The notes beneath the pieces are model-generated. The model did not search any database. It was not told where the DNA came from and saw only the letters and a list, made by a program, of their open reading frames with translations. A program made the translations under genes and the position numbers. A DNA stretch of 64,000 bases, from the NCBI GenBank assembly GCA_905233975.1, contig CAJOGD010000004.1, positions 207,883 through 271,882 of the forward strand. The letters run 5' to 3'. This stretch comes from an uncultured Alphaproteobacteria bacterium (GTDB taxonomy: Bacteria; Pseudomonadota; Alphaproteobacteria; Rs-D84). How positions within the stretch are numbered: position 1 is the stretch's first letter; every line of letters begins with the position of its first letter. This document shows positions 33,391 to 43,082 of this stretch, in pieces.

Positions 33391-35628
33391 ATGAGAATGA
33401 AAAATTTTATATCTTTGATTGGTTTGTTTGCGGTTGTTGGTGCGACGGTTAATGATTATGCACATGGTGTGGCGATGACGCCGCAAAATCAAAGTCTGTT
33501 AAAGCAAAAGCAGGCTAAAATCGCGGAACTTGAAAAATGTGAAGGCAAAAAGAAAGGCTTTATGATTGCGGGTATATCAACGCTTGGGCTTACCGCCGGT
33601 GGGATTGCTTTGAATGTTGTCCAGGCAAACAAGAGTAATCGGTTGTCCAGTGAAATAGATGCGGCGCGTCAGGATTTAAGTGCAAAGCAAGGTGAACTTG
33701 CGAATGTTCAGGGATTAATAGCACAAAGAGATCGCGAACGTCGGCGCGCGGAATGTGAAGCCCAAGACGGCAAACGTTGGACCGACGATGGTCGTTGCGT
33801 GGACAATGTTGTGCAGGCACAGGTGGAAACCGGGGGCAATGACGGTGTTGCGCAAAGTCTGTATGCAGGTTATGAATTGGACTGTGATCATGTGGAATTT
33901 AGGTTTTTTGAACATACGGATTATGAAGCGACCAAGGCGCGTTTAGATGCCGAATGCCGTAAATGGACGGGGCGTGATATGGTATCACCTTTGGGCATTT
34001 CGGTGAATGGTCAAATGGTTTATAGATGTGCGGATTATAAAGAAAAAGCGCGTTGCGATTATGATGATGGTATTGTTATGTTGGGGGGACTTATTGGTCA
34101 ACCTTGTGCGGAACATATCAAAGATATAGCGAATTCTAATTTTACCGGAATATGGACGCGTGATGAAAAGGGTAAGTATTCTTGTAAAGAATCTGAAAAC
34201 AGCACATTGCCGGTGCCATGTGTTTGCAAACCCAAAGAAGAATCGAATGTGGTACCGCCTGTGACACCGTTGCCCGCACCAAAACCGACAAGTGATCGCG
34301 TTTTGGGCAAGGATTGTTTAAAAGGCGATTTGCCGCATAATGCAACCAAGGGTATATATTGGGAAAAACCGGGGAATTATCAATGCCTGAGTGAAGATAA
34401 GTTGGTGCCATGTTCGTGTAAAGTGACGGATTGTGCCAGTGGGTTCGAAGTGCAAAATTTCGAAAAATGTGTTGCGGGTTCTATCGATCCATTAAAGCCG
34501 ATTCAACCAACGCCGGTTGAACCCGGAAAGCCGGAATACAACGATATTGATGCAAAAACATGTAAATTGTCCGGTGGCGATTGGCAATATAAATCCGGTT
34601 CCAAAAGGTACGAATGTTTCTGTGGAATAAACCAATCGGCAAGTGACAAGAACATGGTGCAAACCGCCGGATTCAAAACATGCGCATGCAAGAAAAATTA
34701 TATTTGGGTTGATGACAATGATCATTCCAAAGGGTGCAAGCGAGGAGTATCCGCCGCGGAAAGTGCAGAATTGAATAAAATAACCAATCTTTACGGCAAA
34801 TTTGAAAAGAAGGTCGATTCAATGGATACCAAGGCCGGTCAGGTTGAAAATGCCGCAAAGGCCGCGGGTAATGCAAGCAATGCGACCAGTGCCAGAAACT
34901 ATGCCGACCAGGCCAAAAAGTATTTTGGTGAAATTGAAAATCTGCATATAGACGCGGGGGCTTTGTATGACGATATAAATGGTTTGATTGCCGGTTTAAG
35001 TGGCGAACTAAAGTCCAAGGCTCAGCCATATAAACAAGATGCGGACACGTTGAATTCCCGTATGGAATCCATTGTTAGCAAGGCGCGCAATGCCGCATCC
35101 AGGGCAGAGCAATCCGCGGTCGCGCTTGAAAAGTCGGCTGCTACGAATAAAACCTGTAAGACACAACAGTGCCAAAAGTGTGTTGATACGGGCGGAAAAT
35201 GGGAAGAACAATTGGGTGGGACCGCGTTTTGTAGATGCGATAGAAAACAAGACTTGGTTTCCGATAGCAGCAAGATGTTGTATTGCAAACCTGCAAATGG
35301 AAATAGTTCGTCGGGTTCTAAAGGCACTTCGGGAAGCACCCCTGTGACCAGCAGTAATCCAGAAGTTCAGAATTGTTTTAACAAAGTTAGAACGTATTTG
35401 GTTAGGGAATGTCCAAAGTGTGTCGGGAGTTTGAATTCTGGCCATGGAATTGATGCGGCGGAATGGGATTTGAACGGAATGGGGTATTGTGAAGATATTG
35501 CTGCGGGTGGTGGATATTCAACCACGATATGGGAACGGACCGATTCAAGTAATACGGTTTTCAAGATTATGGCTAAGAACGGTTCGTTTAGATGGTTATT
35601 TTGTCCGGCAAAATGTGGAAAAATTTAG
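33391..35628 (+). CDS. Large exported Cys-rich protein with coiled-coil/transmembrane module, 745 aa
   Basis: After a signal-like N-terminus (MRMKNFISLIGLFAVVGATV) comes the module shared with the preceding protein: a coiled coil, GKKKGFMIAGISTLGLTAGG as hydrophobic segment, then another coiled coil to about residue 120. Residues 120-450 are Cys-rich with repeated units such as CVCKPKEE, CSCKV and CFCGINQ, separated by Pro-rich linkers (PPVTPLPAPKPT, PIQPTPVEPGKPE). A second Ala-rich coiled coil spans about 455-585, followed by another Cys-rich region. AGGGG precedes the ATG and a strong terminator follows. The repeats suggest a disulfide-stabilised surface structure. The function is unknown. 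Confidence 0.7.
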   Translation: MRMKNFISLIGLFAVVGATVNDYAHGVAMTPQNQSLLKQKQAKIAELEKCEGKKKGFMIAGISTLGLTAGGIALNVVQANKSNRLSSEIDAARQDLSAKQGELANVQGLIAQRDRERRRAECEAQDGKRWTDDGRCVDNVVQAQVETGGNDGVAQSLYAGYELDCDHVEFRFFEHTDYEATKARLDAECRKWTGRDMVSPLGISVNGQMVYRCADYKEKARCDYDDGIVMLGGLIGQPCAEHIKDIANSNFTGIWTRDEKGKYSCKESENSTLPVPCVCKPKEESNVVPPVTPLPAPKPTSDRVLGKDCLKGDLPHNATKGIYWEKPGNYQCLSEDKLVPCSCKVTDCASGFEVQNFEKCVAGSIDPLKPIQPTPVEPGKPEYNDIDAKTCKLSGGDWQYKSGSKRYECFCGINQSASDKNMVQTAGFKTCACKKNYIWVDDNDHSKGCKRGVSAAESAELNKITNLYGKFEKKVDSMDTKAGQVENAAKAAGNASNATSARNYADQAKKYFGEIENLHIDAGALYDDINGLIAGLSGELKSKAQPYKQDADTLNSRMESIVSKARNAASRAEQSAVALEKSAATNKTCKTQQCQKCVDTGGKWEEQLGGTAFCRCDRKQDLVSDSSKMLYCKPANGNSSSGSKGTSGSTPVTSSNPEVQNCFNKVRTYLVRECPKCVGSLNSGHGIDAAEWDLNGMGYCEDIAAGGGYSTTIWERTDSSNTVFKIMAKNGSFRWLFCPAKCGKI

Positions 35629-35631
35629 GTT

Positions 35632-35660
35632 AAAAATCCCCCGCGTGTGCGGGGATTTTT
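35632..35660. terminator. Bidirectional terminator
   Basis: AAAAATCCCC-CGCGTGTG-CGGGGATTTTT hairpin, usable by the 33391 gene and, on the other strand, by the eno operon. Confidence 0.85.
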
Positions 35661-35688
35661 ATTGTTGGTATTACATCGCTAATACTAA

Positions 35689-35895
35689 TCACTTTTTCAC
35701 AGCCCAGAAGAGGGCAAGCAGCCAACCAATGCCGGTCCAGCCAAAGACCCATGACGCAACACGAATACGCATTGCAACCGCTTTGGCCTTGTCATTTTTG
35801 GCGGCAAGGTATGCCGGCGCAAGTATAATCGCAACCAGCGCACCCGCCGCCACAATGTATTTTATTATTAAAATATGTTCCGGTTTTAACGGCAT
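35689..35895 (-). CDS. Small membrane protein, Imm_superinfect-like
   Basis: A 68-aa protein with two hydrophobic segments: LIIKYIVAAGALVAIILAPAYLA and the C-terminal VASWVFGWTGIGWLLALFWAVKK. The GWTGIGWLLALFWA motif is characteristic of the superinfection-immunity-type membrane domain, named after T4 Imm but widespread in bacteria as a small two-helix protein of unclear role. GGAAAA lies before the ATG, and the stop of eno is two bases upstream, so it is cotranscribed with eno. A role in phage exclusion is only suggested by the family name. Confidence 0.68.
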   Translation of the reverse strand: MPLKPEHILIIKYIVAAGALVAIILAPAYLAAKNDKAKAVAMRIRVASWVFGWTGIGWLLALFWAVKK

Positions 35896-35897
35896 CT

Positions 35898-37178
<1,281 letters not shown>

Positions 37179-37253
37179 TTACTTGTTACTTTTTTTTCTT
37201 TCGGATTTGTGGTATAATATAGCAACATAATAGAGGAAAGAGAACAAAAAAAT

Positions 37254-40200
37254 ATGATAAAAAAATGGGCTCCGTTTTTATGCTGTTTGACCCCAATTTG
37301 TGCGTTCGCAGAAGACACCATAATTCCGGGGACGCCGGGCCAAATGTCCCAGATTGACGGGGCTTTGAGCCTGGGTGAGGGTTCTTATATTTTCCAATCT
37401 GGGGCGGGCATAAATGTCGGTGGTGGGATAACGACCGCGGGGGGTGTGTATGTCGGGTATGATGCGGTGGCGCCACTTGTCGGGGGCAGTATTTATGCCG
37501 AATCGGGTATCGATACAAATTATTCCATTATAACCAACGGAAGTGTTTCAATAGGCGGCGTTTTAGATGTTGCCGCAACCAAGAATTTAACCATTGGTGG
37601 TTCGGGCGGCGCGTTGTATAACTTTGTCGCCAATGCCATAGAGGTTGGCGGCGGGTTGAACCTTTACGGAAATATCGTGTCGGCCGGGCAATTTGTTGCG
37701 TCGGGCAGTGGGACCGCGACCATAGAGGCAAATTCTTTATCGATTACGAACAACGGCACTTTCCAAGCGTTGGATTCCAAAAATGTGACGGTAAATGTTG
37801 GAACGGGAATGTTCAATGTTTCGGGCGGTGGTATTGAAAACAAGGCAAGTGGGACAATGTCTTTGACCGCCGGTCAGATTATTGCGAAAAATATAACAAA
37901 CGAATCGAATTATGGAACGTTGAATATCAATGCAACTTCTTTGCAATTAAGCGGCGGCGATTCGACAACAAACGCATCGTTTATTAACAAGGGGAATTTT
38001 ACCGGTGTTGTTTCGGGTGCAACGACACTTGCGCATGGGTTTGATTTATCAAGCATGGGCGCGGCAAATACGTTCAGTTTGACAACCGGAACATTGGTGC
38101 TGAATGACAGGATAGACGCGTTTTATGACAATAATTTGGCTTCGTTTACGGTTAATGTCACCGGCGGCATAATAAGTGCGAATACGATTCGCAATGGCTA
38201 TGATAATTTGTCGGCAATAATGAATTTGTCTGCGTCGGGTGGTATTAATGCAATCGGGGTCGTTGCAAATGGCGGAACGATGAGTTTATCTGCGCCGAAT
38301 ATATCGGTTGGCGCGGGTGGAATTTCGGTTGCGGATACGGGGATTTTAAATATATCGAACGCGACAACAATTACATCGGCCGGCGCGGTGTCTGTGGCCG
38401 GGAACCTGACCGCCGGTGCGACCGGTGCGGCCCAAGGGGAATTTGGTGTCGGAACGGGTTGGACCGATATTAATACGGGGACTAATGGCTTTAATGTTGG
38501 TGGTGTTTCTGCGAATGGTTCGGGGAACGGCGTCGGGATTTATGCGCAAACGGTAAATGTTGCAAATAATGTTTTGTCGAATAATGCCGGCGGCGTTGCA
38601 TTTAATACGAATACTTTGAACGTTGGTGGAAACATTGGTGGCGATGACGTTGCGATAAATAATATGAATTCGGCCACAGGAACGAATATCACCGTTGGTG
38701 GCAATATACTTGGCGGAACGGATATTATCGGACTTGGGCATATGACGGTTGGCGGCGATTATCTTTTTGATGATAATAGTCGTCTGGTTGCATTTGCTAA
38801 TTCGGGAACCGGTTTTTCGTATTGGGGAACGGCAACATTTGATAGTGCGAACAATGTTAGTGTTATAACTAATAATGTTGTGGGCGCAGAACCGTTGATT
38901 TCTGTATCTGGGCAATTAATAACGAATATTAGTGGTGGTGTGGCATCGCCCGATAATTCGCCGCTGTTGGATTCGCAGATTGGCATTAACCTGCGCAGTG
39001 TTGTTAATGGCAATAGTGCGATATGGCTGGTGCATGCGGATAGCGGTATCCAAGAACTTGCCACGCGTATTTCGGGACTTAGCATAAATTTCTGTAATGC
39101 GACCGGCACGATTTGTATGGATTATTTGGCCGCGACCGGTGGCGGATATAATGGTGCGGGAACGGATTTGCCGATACATCTTGTATCTTATGATACGGAC
39201 GGTGATGGCGAAAACGATAGTTTATATGTTGTGTTCGATGATGTTTTGGTGCCGAATGGCGGTTTGTTGAAATTGCAACCGATTGTTGCAAGTGCGCCGT
39301 ATTACACAACCGGCGAATATCAATCGGCCGGGGCGTTGGATAATTTGATTGAATATGAATTATTGACCAAGGGATTTTCATACGAATCGCCGATGGGTGT
39401 TGCGCGGATACTGTTTGATGATACGGTGTTGCATCGGGTTAGCGAAGAATTGTATCAACGCATGAATTACTATTGGCTGCACGATGATCCGAACGTTATT
39501 CGTGCGTTTAGTCGCGTCTTTCAATTGCGCGAAGCGAACCAGATTGCGGACATGTTAGAATTAAATACGCATACGGTATTCAAAGATTTGTCTGATCGGT
39601 TTATCGATGAATCTATTTGGAATCGTAATCGTCGCGTGAACAAGGCGTGGTTTGTTGCGGACTATGGTTATTTTGTTGATGATATGGTTGATAATCATGC
39701 ACATGGTTCGCGAATCGGTTTTAATTTTGGATATGATTGGCAGTTAAACAAGACATTAATCTTGGGCTGGACGGGGCATGTCGCGCATACACGCGGATTG
39801 GACGGTGATGTTATCGACCTTGGGTATGGAACGGTTGAGGCGACCGGGCATGTTAATACCGATGTTCGTAATTTGAATGTAGGCGGCGGTATGTATTTCA
39901 TTCAGACTTTGAATAACAAGTTGCGTTGGTATGGCGATGCGATGTTGGATTTGAATTTTATCGACATCACGCGCGACCAGACATGGGTTGACACGATTAA
40001 TGGTGATGCGGTGTCGTATGGTTTGGTTGGTGAAACCGGTTTGATACACGATTGGTTGAATCAGTATATCGTTGGCAATCTGTATCTGCGTATGGGGTAT
40101 AACTTTGGTTTTGACATGACCGAAAAGGTCGGCGGTGTGAATTACATGAATTTGGACTTTGACGGACACTTTATCTTGACCCCCGGGTATTCATTGACCG

Positions 40201-40487
40201 CCCAGAAACGTATTTATCCATCGGCGTGGTTCCAATTCAGGCCCTATGCGACGCTTGGTGTCGAATATGATTTGATTTCTGCGCCTGATACGATGAAGTA
40301 CAAATTCGCGGCGGTGAATCCATGGACGGAATATGATGTCGGTGTGGATCCGCTGTGGGTGCATGCGGGCGTGGGCGTGGAATTCCTTTCGGTTAATGGT
40401 TTGCACTTTGGTGTGGGCTATCGGTACCAGTATAATGCAAATGTCCAAATGCATAAAATCCACCTTTCGGGAATGTATAGGTTTTAA
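37254..40487 (+). CDS. Large autotransporter adhesin-type protein (1077 aa)
   Basis: Type Va secretion protein. It has a signal peptide (MIKKWAPFLCCLTPICAFA), then a passenger of about 750 residues made of Gly/Asn/Ser/Thr-rich short strands typical of a beta-helix (GSGTATIEANSLSITNNGTF, FNVSGGGIENKASGTMSLT, SVAGNLTAGATG). The last 280 residues or so form a C-terminal autotransporter barrel ending HLSGMYRF. The barrel contains FVADYGYFVDDM, GFNFGYDWQLNKTLILGWTG and YVGG-type strands. Only two cysteines lie in the passenger. An extended -10 (TGGTATAAT) and GAGGAAAG precede the ATG. It is divergent from eno. Downstream, an RNA of type A points towards its 3' end. The adhesive function is inferred from architecture. 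Confidence 0.88.
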   Translation: MIKKWAPFLCCLTPICAFAEDTIIPGTPGQMSQIDGALSLGEGSYIFQSGAGINVGGGITTAGGVYVGYDAVAPLVGGSIYAESGIDTNYSIITNGSVSIGGVLDVAATKNLTIGGSGGALYNFVANAIEVGGGLNLYGNIVSAGQFVASGSGTATIEANSLSITNNGTFQALDSKNVTVNVGTGMFNVSGGGIENKASGTMSLTAGQIIAKNITNESNYGTLNINATSLQLSGGDSTTNASFINKGNFTGVVSGATTLAHGFDLSSMGAANTFSLTTGTLVLNDRIDAFYDNNLASFTVNVTGGIISANTIRNGYDNLSAIMNLSASGGINAIGVVANGGTMSLSAPNISVGAGGISVADTGILNISNATTITSAGAVSVAGNLTAGATGAAQGEFGVGTGWTDINTGTNGFNVGGVSANGSGNGVGIYAQTVNVANNVLSNNAGGVAFNTNTLNVGGNIGGDDVAINNMNSATGTNITVGGNILGGTDIIGLGHMTVGGDYLFDDNSRLVAFANSGTGFSYWGTATFDSANNVSVITNNVVGAEPLISVSGQLITNISGGVASPDNSPLLDSQIGINLRSVVNGNSAIWLVHADSGIQELATRISGLSINFCNATGTICMDYLAATGGGYNGAGTDLPIHLVSYDTDGDGENDSLYVVFDDVLVPNGGLLKLQPIVASAPYYTTGEYQSAGALDNLIEYELLTKGFSYESPMGVARILFDDTVLHRVSEELYQRMNYYWLHDDPNVIRAFSRVFQLREANQIADMLELNTHTVFKDLSDRFIDESIWNRNRRVNKAWFVADYGYFVDDMVDNHAHGSRIGFNFGYDWQLNKTLILGWTGHVAHTRGLDGDVIDLGYGTVEATGHVNTDVRNLNVGGGMYFIQTLNNKLRWYGDAMLDLNFIDITRDQTWVDTINGDAVSYGLVGETGLIHDWLNQYIVGNLYLRMGYNFGFDMTEKVGGVNYMNLDFDGHFILTPGYSLTAQKRIYPSAWFQFRPYATLGVEYDLISAPDTMKYKFAAVNPWTEYDVGVDPLWVHAGVGVEFLSVNGLHFGVGYRYQYNANVQMHKIHLSGMYRF

Positions 40488-40556
40488 TCCGCCTTCGCGC
40501 AAAACGCTACGGCGCGACTTCGCCGCCCCCCCCCCTTTCCGGTGGAAAGGGGACTT

Positions 40557-40584
40557 AAAAAACACCGCATTGGAAACCAAGCGG
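40557..40584 (-). terminator. Terminator of RNA A3
   Basis: Hairpin CCGCTTGG-TTT-CCAATGCGG followed by six T on the minus strand. A C10 tract (40526-40535) lies just beyond it, towards the autotransporter stop. Confidence 0.75.
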
Positions 40585-40771
40585 TCGGGGTGTTGAGAAA
40601 TCACAAGCAATCATGACCCCCATGGACTTCATATATACTCCATAGGCACCCCAACCAACGGGGCGGTACCAGAATAACGGCACAAAATATCGGAAATTTT
40701 GCGGATTACGACATAATGTGCCGATTGCTTGCGGGCTTCTCAGGGCCCCAAACCAGATTCCCATCTGTGTT
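40557..40771 (-). ncRNA. Structured RNA, type A, copy A3 (inverted, no gene downstream)
   Basis: On the minus strand: hairpin 1 CAGAT-GGGA-ATCTG, hairpin 2 GGGGCC..AGCCC, and a long-range helix pairing CAAGCAATC (complement of 40723-40731) with GATTGCTTG (complement of 40604-40612). A CGGCAC/GTGCCG hairpin lies inside. TTGGGGTG can pair with CACCCCGA, and the terminator CCGCTTGG-TTT-CCAATGCGG is followed by GTTTTTT. It is about 86% similar in its conserved parts to A2. Transcription runs towards the 3' end of the convergent autotransporter gene, with no gene in this orientation before it, so the RNA may act alone. Confidence 0.75.
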
Positions 40772-40778
40772 CGTCACT

Positions 40779-40808
40779 GTTTTATCAAAATTGGTAAATT
40801 TAACGCAA
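40779..40808 (-). promoter_or_regulatory. Promoter of structured RNA A3
   Basis: On the minus strand TTGCGT and TAAAAC are 18 bp apart with TGA before the -10. Its -35 box is 31 bp from that of the divergent B2 promoter. Confidence 0.72.
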
Positions 40809-40839
40809 GTGTTTTTTGTGGCGGCCCTGTAAAATTTAC

Positions 40840-40869
40840 TTGTTTTTTATTTATGATTTCTGATAAAAT
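40840..40869 (+). promoter_or_regulatory. Promoter of structured RNA B2
   Basis: TTGTTT and TAAAAT with 18-bp spacing and TGA before the -10. Confidence 0.8.
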
Positions 40870-40875
40870 AAAAAT

Positions 40876-41079
40876 GTCGGCGGGTGTTCCGTTGATGTGG
40901 TTTGAAAGCCACCTCACAAAGCGTCAATTTACGGCGCGGTTGTTGCGTCGTTTTTTGATGAAAAATTCCTGGCACTTTGGGGGCCAGGAAGGCGGTAAAA
41001 TATCTTTTAATATACCGCACAATTCTTTGTGATTGCTTTCAACCTCCTGGCCACTTGAAGTTATTTCGGTGGTGTTTTT
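40876..41079 (+). ncRNA. Structured leader RNA, type B, copy B2
   Basis: Hairpin 1 has loop GGGTGTTCC, and hairpin 2 is GTGG-TTTGAAAG-CCAC. The long-range helix pairs TCACAAAG (40914-40921) with CTTTGTGA (41025-41032). Inside are CCTGGC..GCCAGG and GCGGTA..TACCGC hairpins. GGCCAGGA can alternatively pair with TCCTGGCC, which overlaps the terminator stem CCAC..GTGG. The ATG of the 41115 gene is only 36 nt after the T tract and no second promoter is visible, so the gene must be read through this terminator. Confidence 0.8.
41051..41079 (+). terminator. Terminator of RNA B2
   Basis: CCAC..GTGG hairpin followed by TGTTTTT, immediately before the ribosome-binding site of the 41115 gene. Confidence 0.72.
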
Positions 41080-41114
41080 ATTCGTTGTTAGTGAAAGGAA
41101 AAAAGGGGAGGAAA

Positions 41115-42257
41115 ATGGGTTTGAAAAAGTTTTTGTTGTTCGGGTTGATTGCGGCGGTGTTGCCGGCGTTGGCGGAGGAAGCGTCGGACCGCAAAACCGC
41201 AACGTCATTGAAATACGTCACGCATGAATTGGATACGCGTCAAAACAAATTTGGCGCGGAACAAAACAAGGCCATGGAATACACCGATTCGGCAGGAACG
41301 GTGCAAAAACGCACAGTCACATCGGATTTGGGCAGCAGCACGACGGACACATCACTGCCCATGGTTGGGGGTGTGAACTCAAAGTTAAATCAAAAACAGG
41401 ACGACATAGACCCGTTTAACGACCACACCGCGGTCACATACACCGGAACGGTCGGAACAATCGGCCAGAAAGGAATTTATCAAACGACCGAATCGTATGC
41501 CGAACAATCGGATAATCTTATTGACGCAAAAACCTTTAACGCCGCATTAAAGAACGGACTTGATAACGAATTCAAATGCAGGGACTATAAACCGGATACG
41601 AATCTTTGCTGGGTTTATTCGATACATAATAATATTGGTGATGGGTCATTGCCGCCCGAATATACACAGTTGGAATATATTGAAAGTACAGGGACGCAAT
41701 GGATTGATACGGAAATTTATCCGTCTGATAGCACAACGACGCAAGTCGATTTTCAATACACAGAACTTCGGGCGAATGACACGATTTTTGGTGCTAATAC
41801 TCAGAATGCAGTTGAATATTACGGTCTTGGGTTGGCCCATGGCACCCAATGGCGTTTGTGGTATGGCAGTGGTGGTTCTCCATGGGTTGTATTTGGTGAT
41901 GCGGACACGAATAAACACAGGGTTGTATTAACGGATAGAAAGATATATTTTGATGGTGCCACCGTTCCCAGTGCAACATCGCGTTTAACACTAACATCGC
42001 CATCATCACGACCGATTACATTATTCGCATATAATTATCGTGATACAGCACCAGTGTCATATTTCGCAAAAGCAAAGATATTCGGTGTTGTAATCAAACA
42101 GGGCCAAGAAACCGTCCGCAACATGGTCCCCGCCAAGCATGGTAATACTATTGGTATGTATGATACGATTAACAACAGGTTTTTTGAAAACGCCGGTGAT
42201 GGTGATGATTTTACCGCCGGCCCGGAATTGAATGTTTATATCCCCCAGAATCAATAA
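41115..42257 (+). CDS. Variable surface-protein family member (380 aa)
   Basis: Starts at ATG 41115 with GGGGAGG upstream. The constant module runs from the signal peptide (MGLKKFLLFGLIAAVLPALA) through ASDRKTATSLKYVTHELDTR, GVNSKLNQKQDDI and NDHTAVTYTG to CRDYKPDTNLCWVYSIHN. The variable part is LamG-like: LPPEYTQLEYIESTGTQWID, strands around FGANTQNAVEYYGLGLAHG, then KAKIFGVVIKQGQ, MVPAKHGNTIGMYDTINNR and FTAGPELN, and the tail VYIPQNQ. RNA B2 is the direct leader, with no repeat between. Element R7 begins one base after the stop codon. Surface-exposed function is inferred. Confidence 0.8.
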   Translation: MGLKKFLLFGLIAAVLPALAEEASDRKTATSLKYVTHELDTRQNKFGAEQNKAMEYTDSAGTVQKRTVTSDLGSSTTDTSLPMVGGVNSKLNQKQDDIDPFNDHTAVTYTGTVGTIGQKGIYQTTESYAEQSDNLIDAKTFNAALKNGLDNEFKCRDYKPDTNLCWVYSIHNNIGDGSLPPEYTQLEYIESTGTQWIDTEIYPSDSTTTQVDFQYTELRANDTIFGANTQNAVEYYGLGLAHGTQWRLWYGSGGSPWVVFGDADTNKHRVVLTDRKIYFDGATVPSATSRLTLTSPSSRPITLFAYNYRDTAPVSYFAKAKIFGVVIKQGQETVRNMVPAKHGNTIGMYDTINNRFFENAGDGDDFTAGPELNVYIPQNQ

Positions 42258-42258
42258 C

Positions 42259-42359
42259 GTCATACCGCATTTCGCTCTCGTCACCCCGCACTGCATTCCC
42301 TGCAGGGTGACGAGAGCGCGGAAAGCCTAAGGAGACCCCGCTTTTCAGCGGGGTGACGG
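42259..42359. repeat. GTCATACC element R7
   Basis: Begins GTCATACCGC and ends GGGGTGACG, with an internal palindrome CTCTCGTCACCC..GGGTGACGAGAG around CTGCATTCCCTGCAG. Located between the 41115 gene and ssb, it may supply terminator-like structure for both. Confidence 0.7.
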
Positions 42360-42385
42360 TGTTTTTTTTTGTAAAGGGGAATTCT

Positions 42386-42838
42386 TTAGAACGGAATATC
42401 GTCGCCGATTTCCGAAATGGAAATTTCTTCGGACGGTGCCGGTGCAGACGATCCGGTAGCGCCGCCGGACATAGAATCAACCGCCTTGGCACCGGAAAGT
42501 ATTACCATGGTGCCACTGAATTGGTTTAATACAACCTCGGTCGTGTAGGTGTCTATGCCTTGCTGATTTTGCCATTTGCGCGTGCGCAGGGCGCCTTCGA
42601 TATAAAGTTTCGTTCCCTTTTGCAACATGCGTTCGGCGACATCGATTAAGTTCGTGTTAAAAATCACAATGCGGTGCCATTCGGTTTGTTCCTTTTGTTC
42701 GCCGCTTTGCCGATCGCGCCAACGGTCAGATGTCGCAAGTGAAAAAGTCACAACCTTTTGGCCGCTCTGCATAGTGCGAACCTGGGGTTCTTGCCCGATA
42801 TTACCAACCAATATTACTTTGTTTATACTTCCTGCCAT
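42386..42838 (-). CDS. ssb: Single-stranded DNA-binding protein
   Basis: A 150-aa protein with one OB fold (residues 1-108): MAGSINKVILVGNIGQEPQV, KVVTFSLATSDRW, TEWHRIVIFN, KGTKLYIEGALRTRKWQ. A short Ser/Gly/Pro-rich linker leads to the acidic C-terminal tip GDDIPF, which recruits replication and repair partners. AAAGGAAG precedes ATG 42838. The frame stays open upstream across a hexanucleotide repeat, which would encode an unlikely run of alternating Thr and Asn, so the longer start is rejected. The protein coats single-stranded DNA during replication and recombination. Confidence 0.95.
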   Translation of the reverse strand: MAGSINKVILVGNIGQEPQVRTMQSGQKVVTFSLATSDRWRDRQSGEQKEQTEWHRIVIFNTNLIDVAERMLQKGTKLYIEGALRTRKWQNQQGIDTYTTEVVLNQFSGTMVILSGAKAVDSMSGGATGSSAPAPSEEISISEIGDDIPF

Positions 42839-42895
42839 TTTTCTTCCTTTTGTTTCATGTGATTTCATTGGAGCAGGATTTGTTGATAATGTCAA

Positions 42896-42990
42896 GTGGT
42901 TAGTGTTAGTGTTAGTGTTGGTGTTAGTGTGGCGTGATGCGCCTAATTTCTTTTTCTCCACTAACCACCTACACTTACACTAATCACTTT
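42896..42990. repeat. GTTAGT hexanucleotide array with an inverted partner
   Basis: About five GTTAGT-type units lie at 42898-42932, and an inverted set (CACTAACCACCTACACTTAC...) lies at 42959-42987. Related AGTG/TTAGTG words are scattered at many gene ends in the window. Confidence 0.6.
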
Positions 42991-42993
42991 TCC

Positions 42994-43022
42994 TTGACTT
43001 TTTGTTCAAAATGTGCCATAAT
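42994..43022 (+). promoter_or_regulatory. rho promoter
   Basis: TTGACT and CATAAT with 17-bp spacing; leader of about 55 nt with AAAAGGA before the ATG. Confidence 0.65.
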
Positions 43023-43082
43023 ATGTGGCGCAATAGGTTGTGATGCGTTCTGTATCACAAATTTCCCAAAAAGGATTATAAT

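Noticed and set aside
40718..41032. Plus-strand frame through the A3/B2 RNA region
   Set aside because: It runs through the divergent promoters and the structured RNA B2, and no equivalent frame is conserved in the other B copies.
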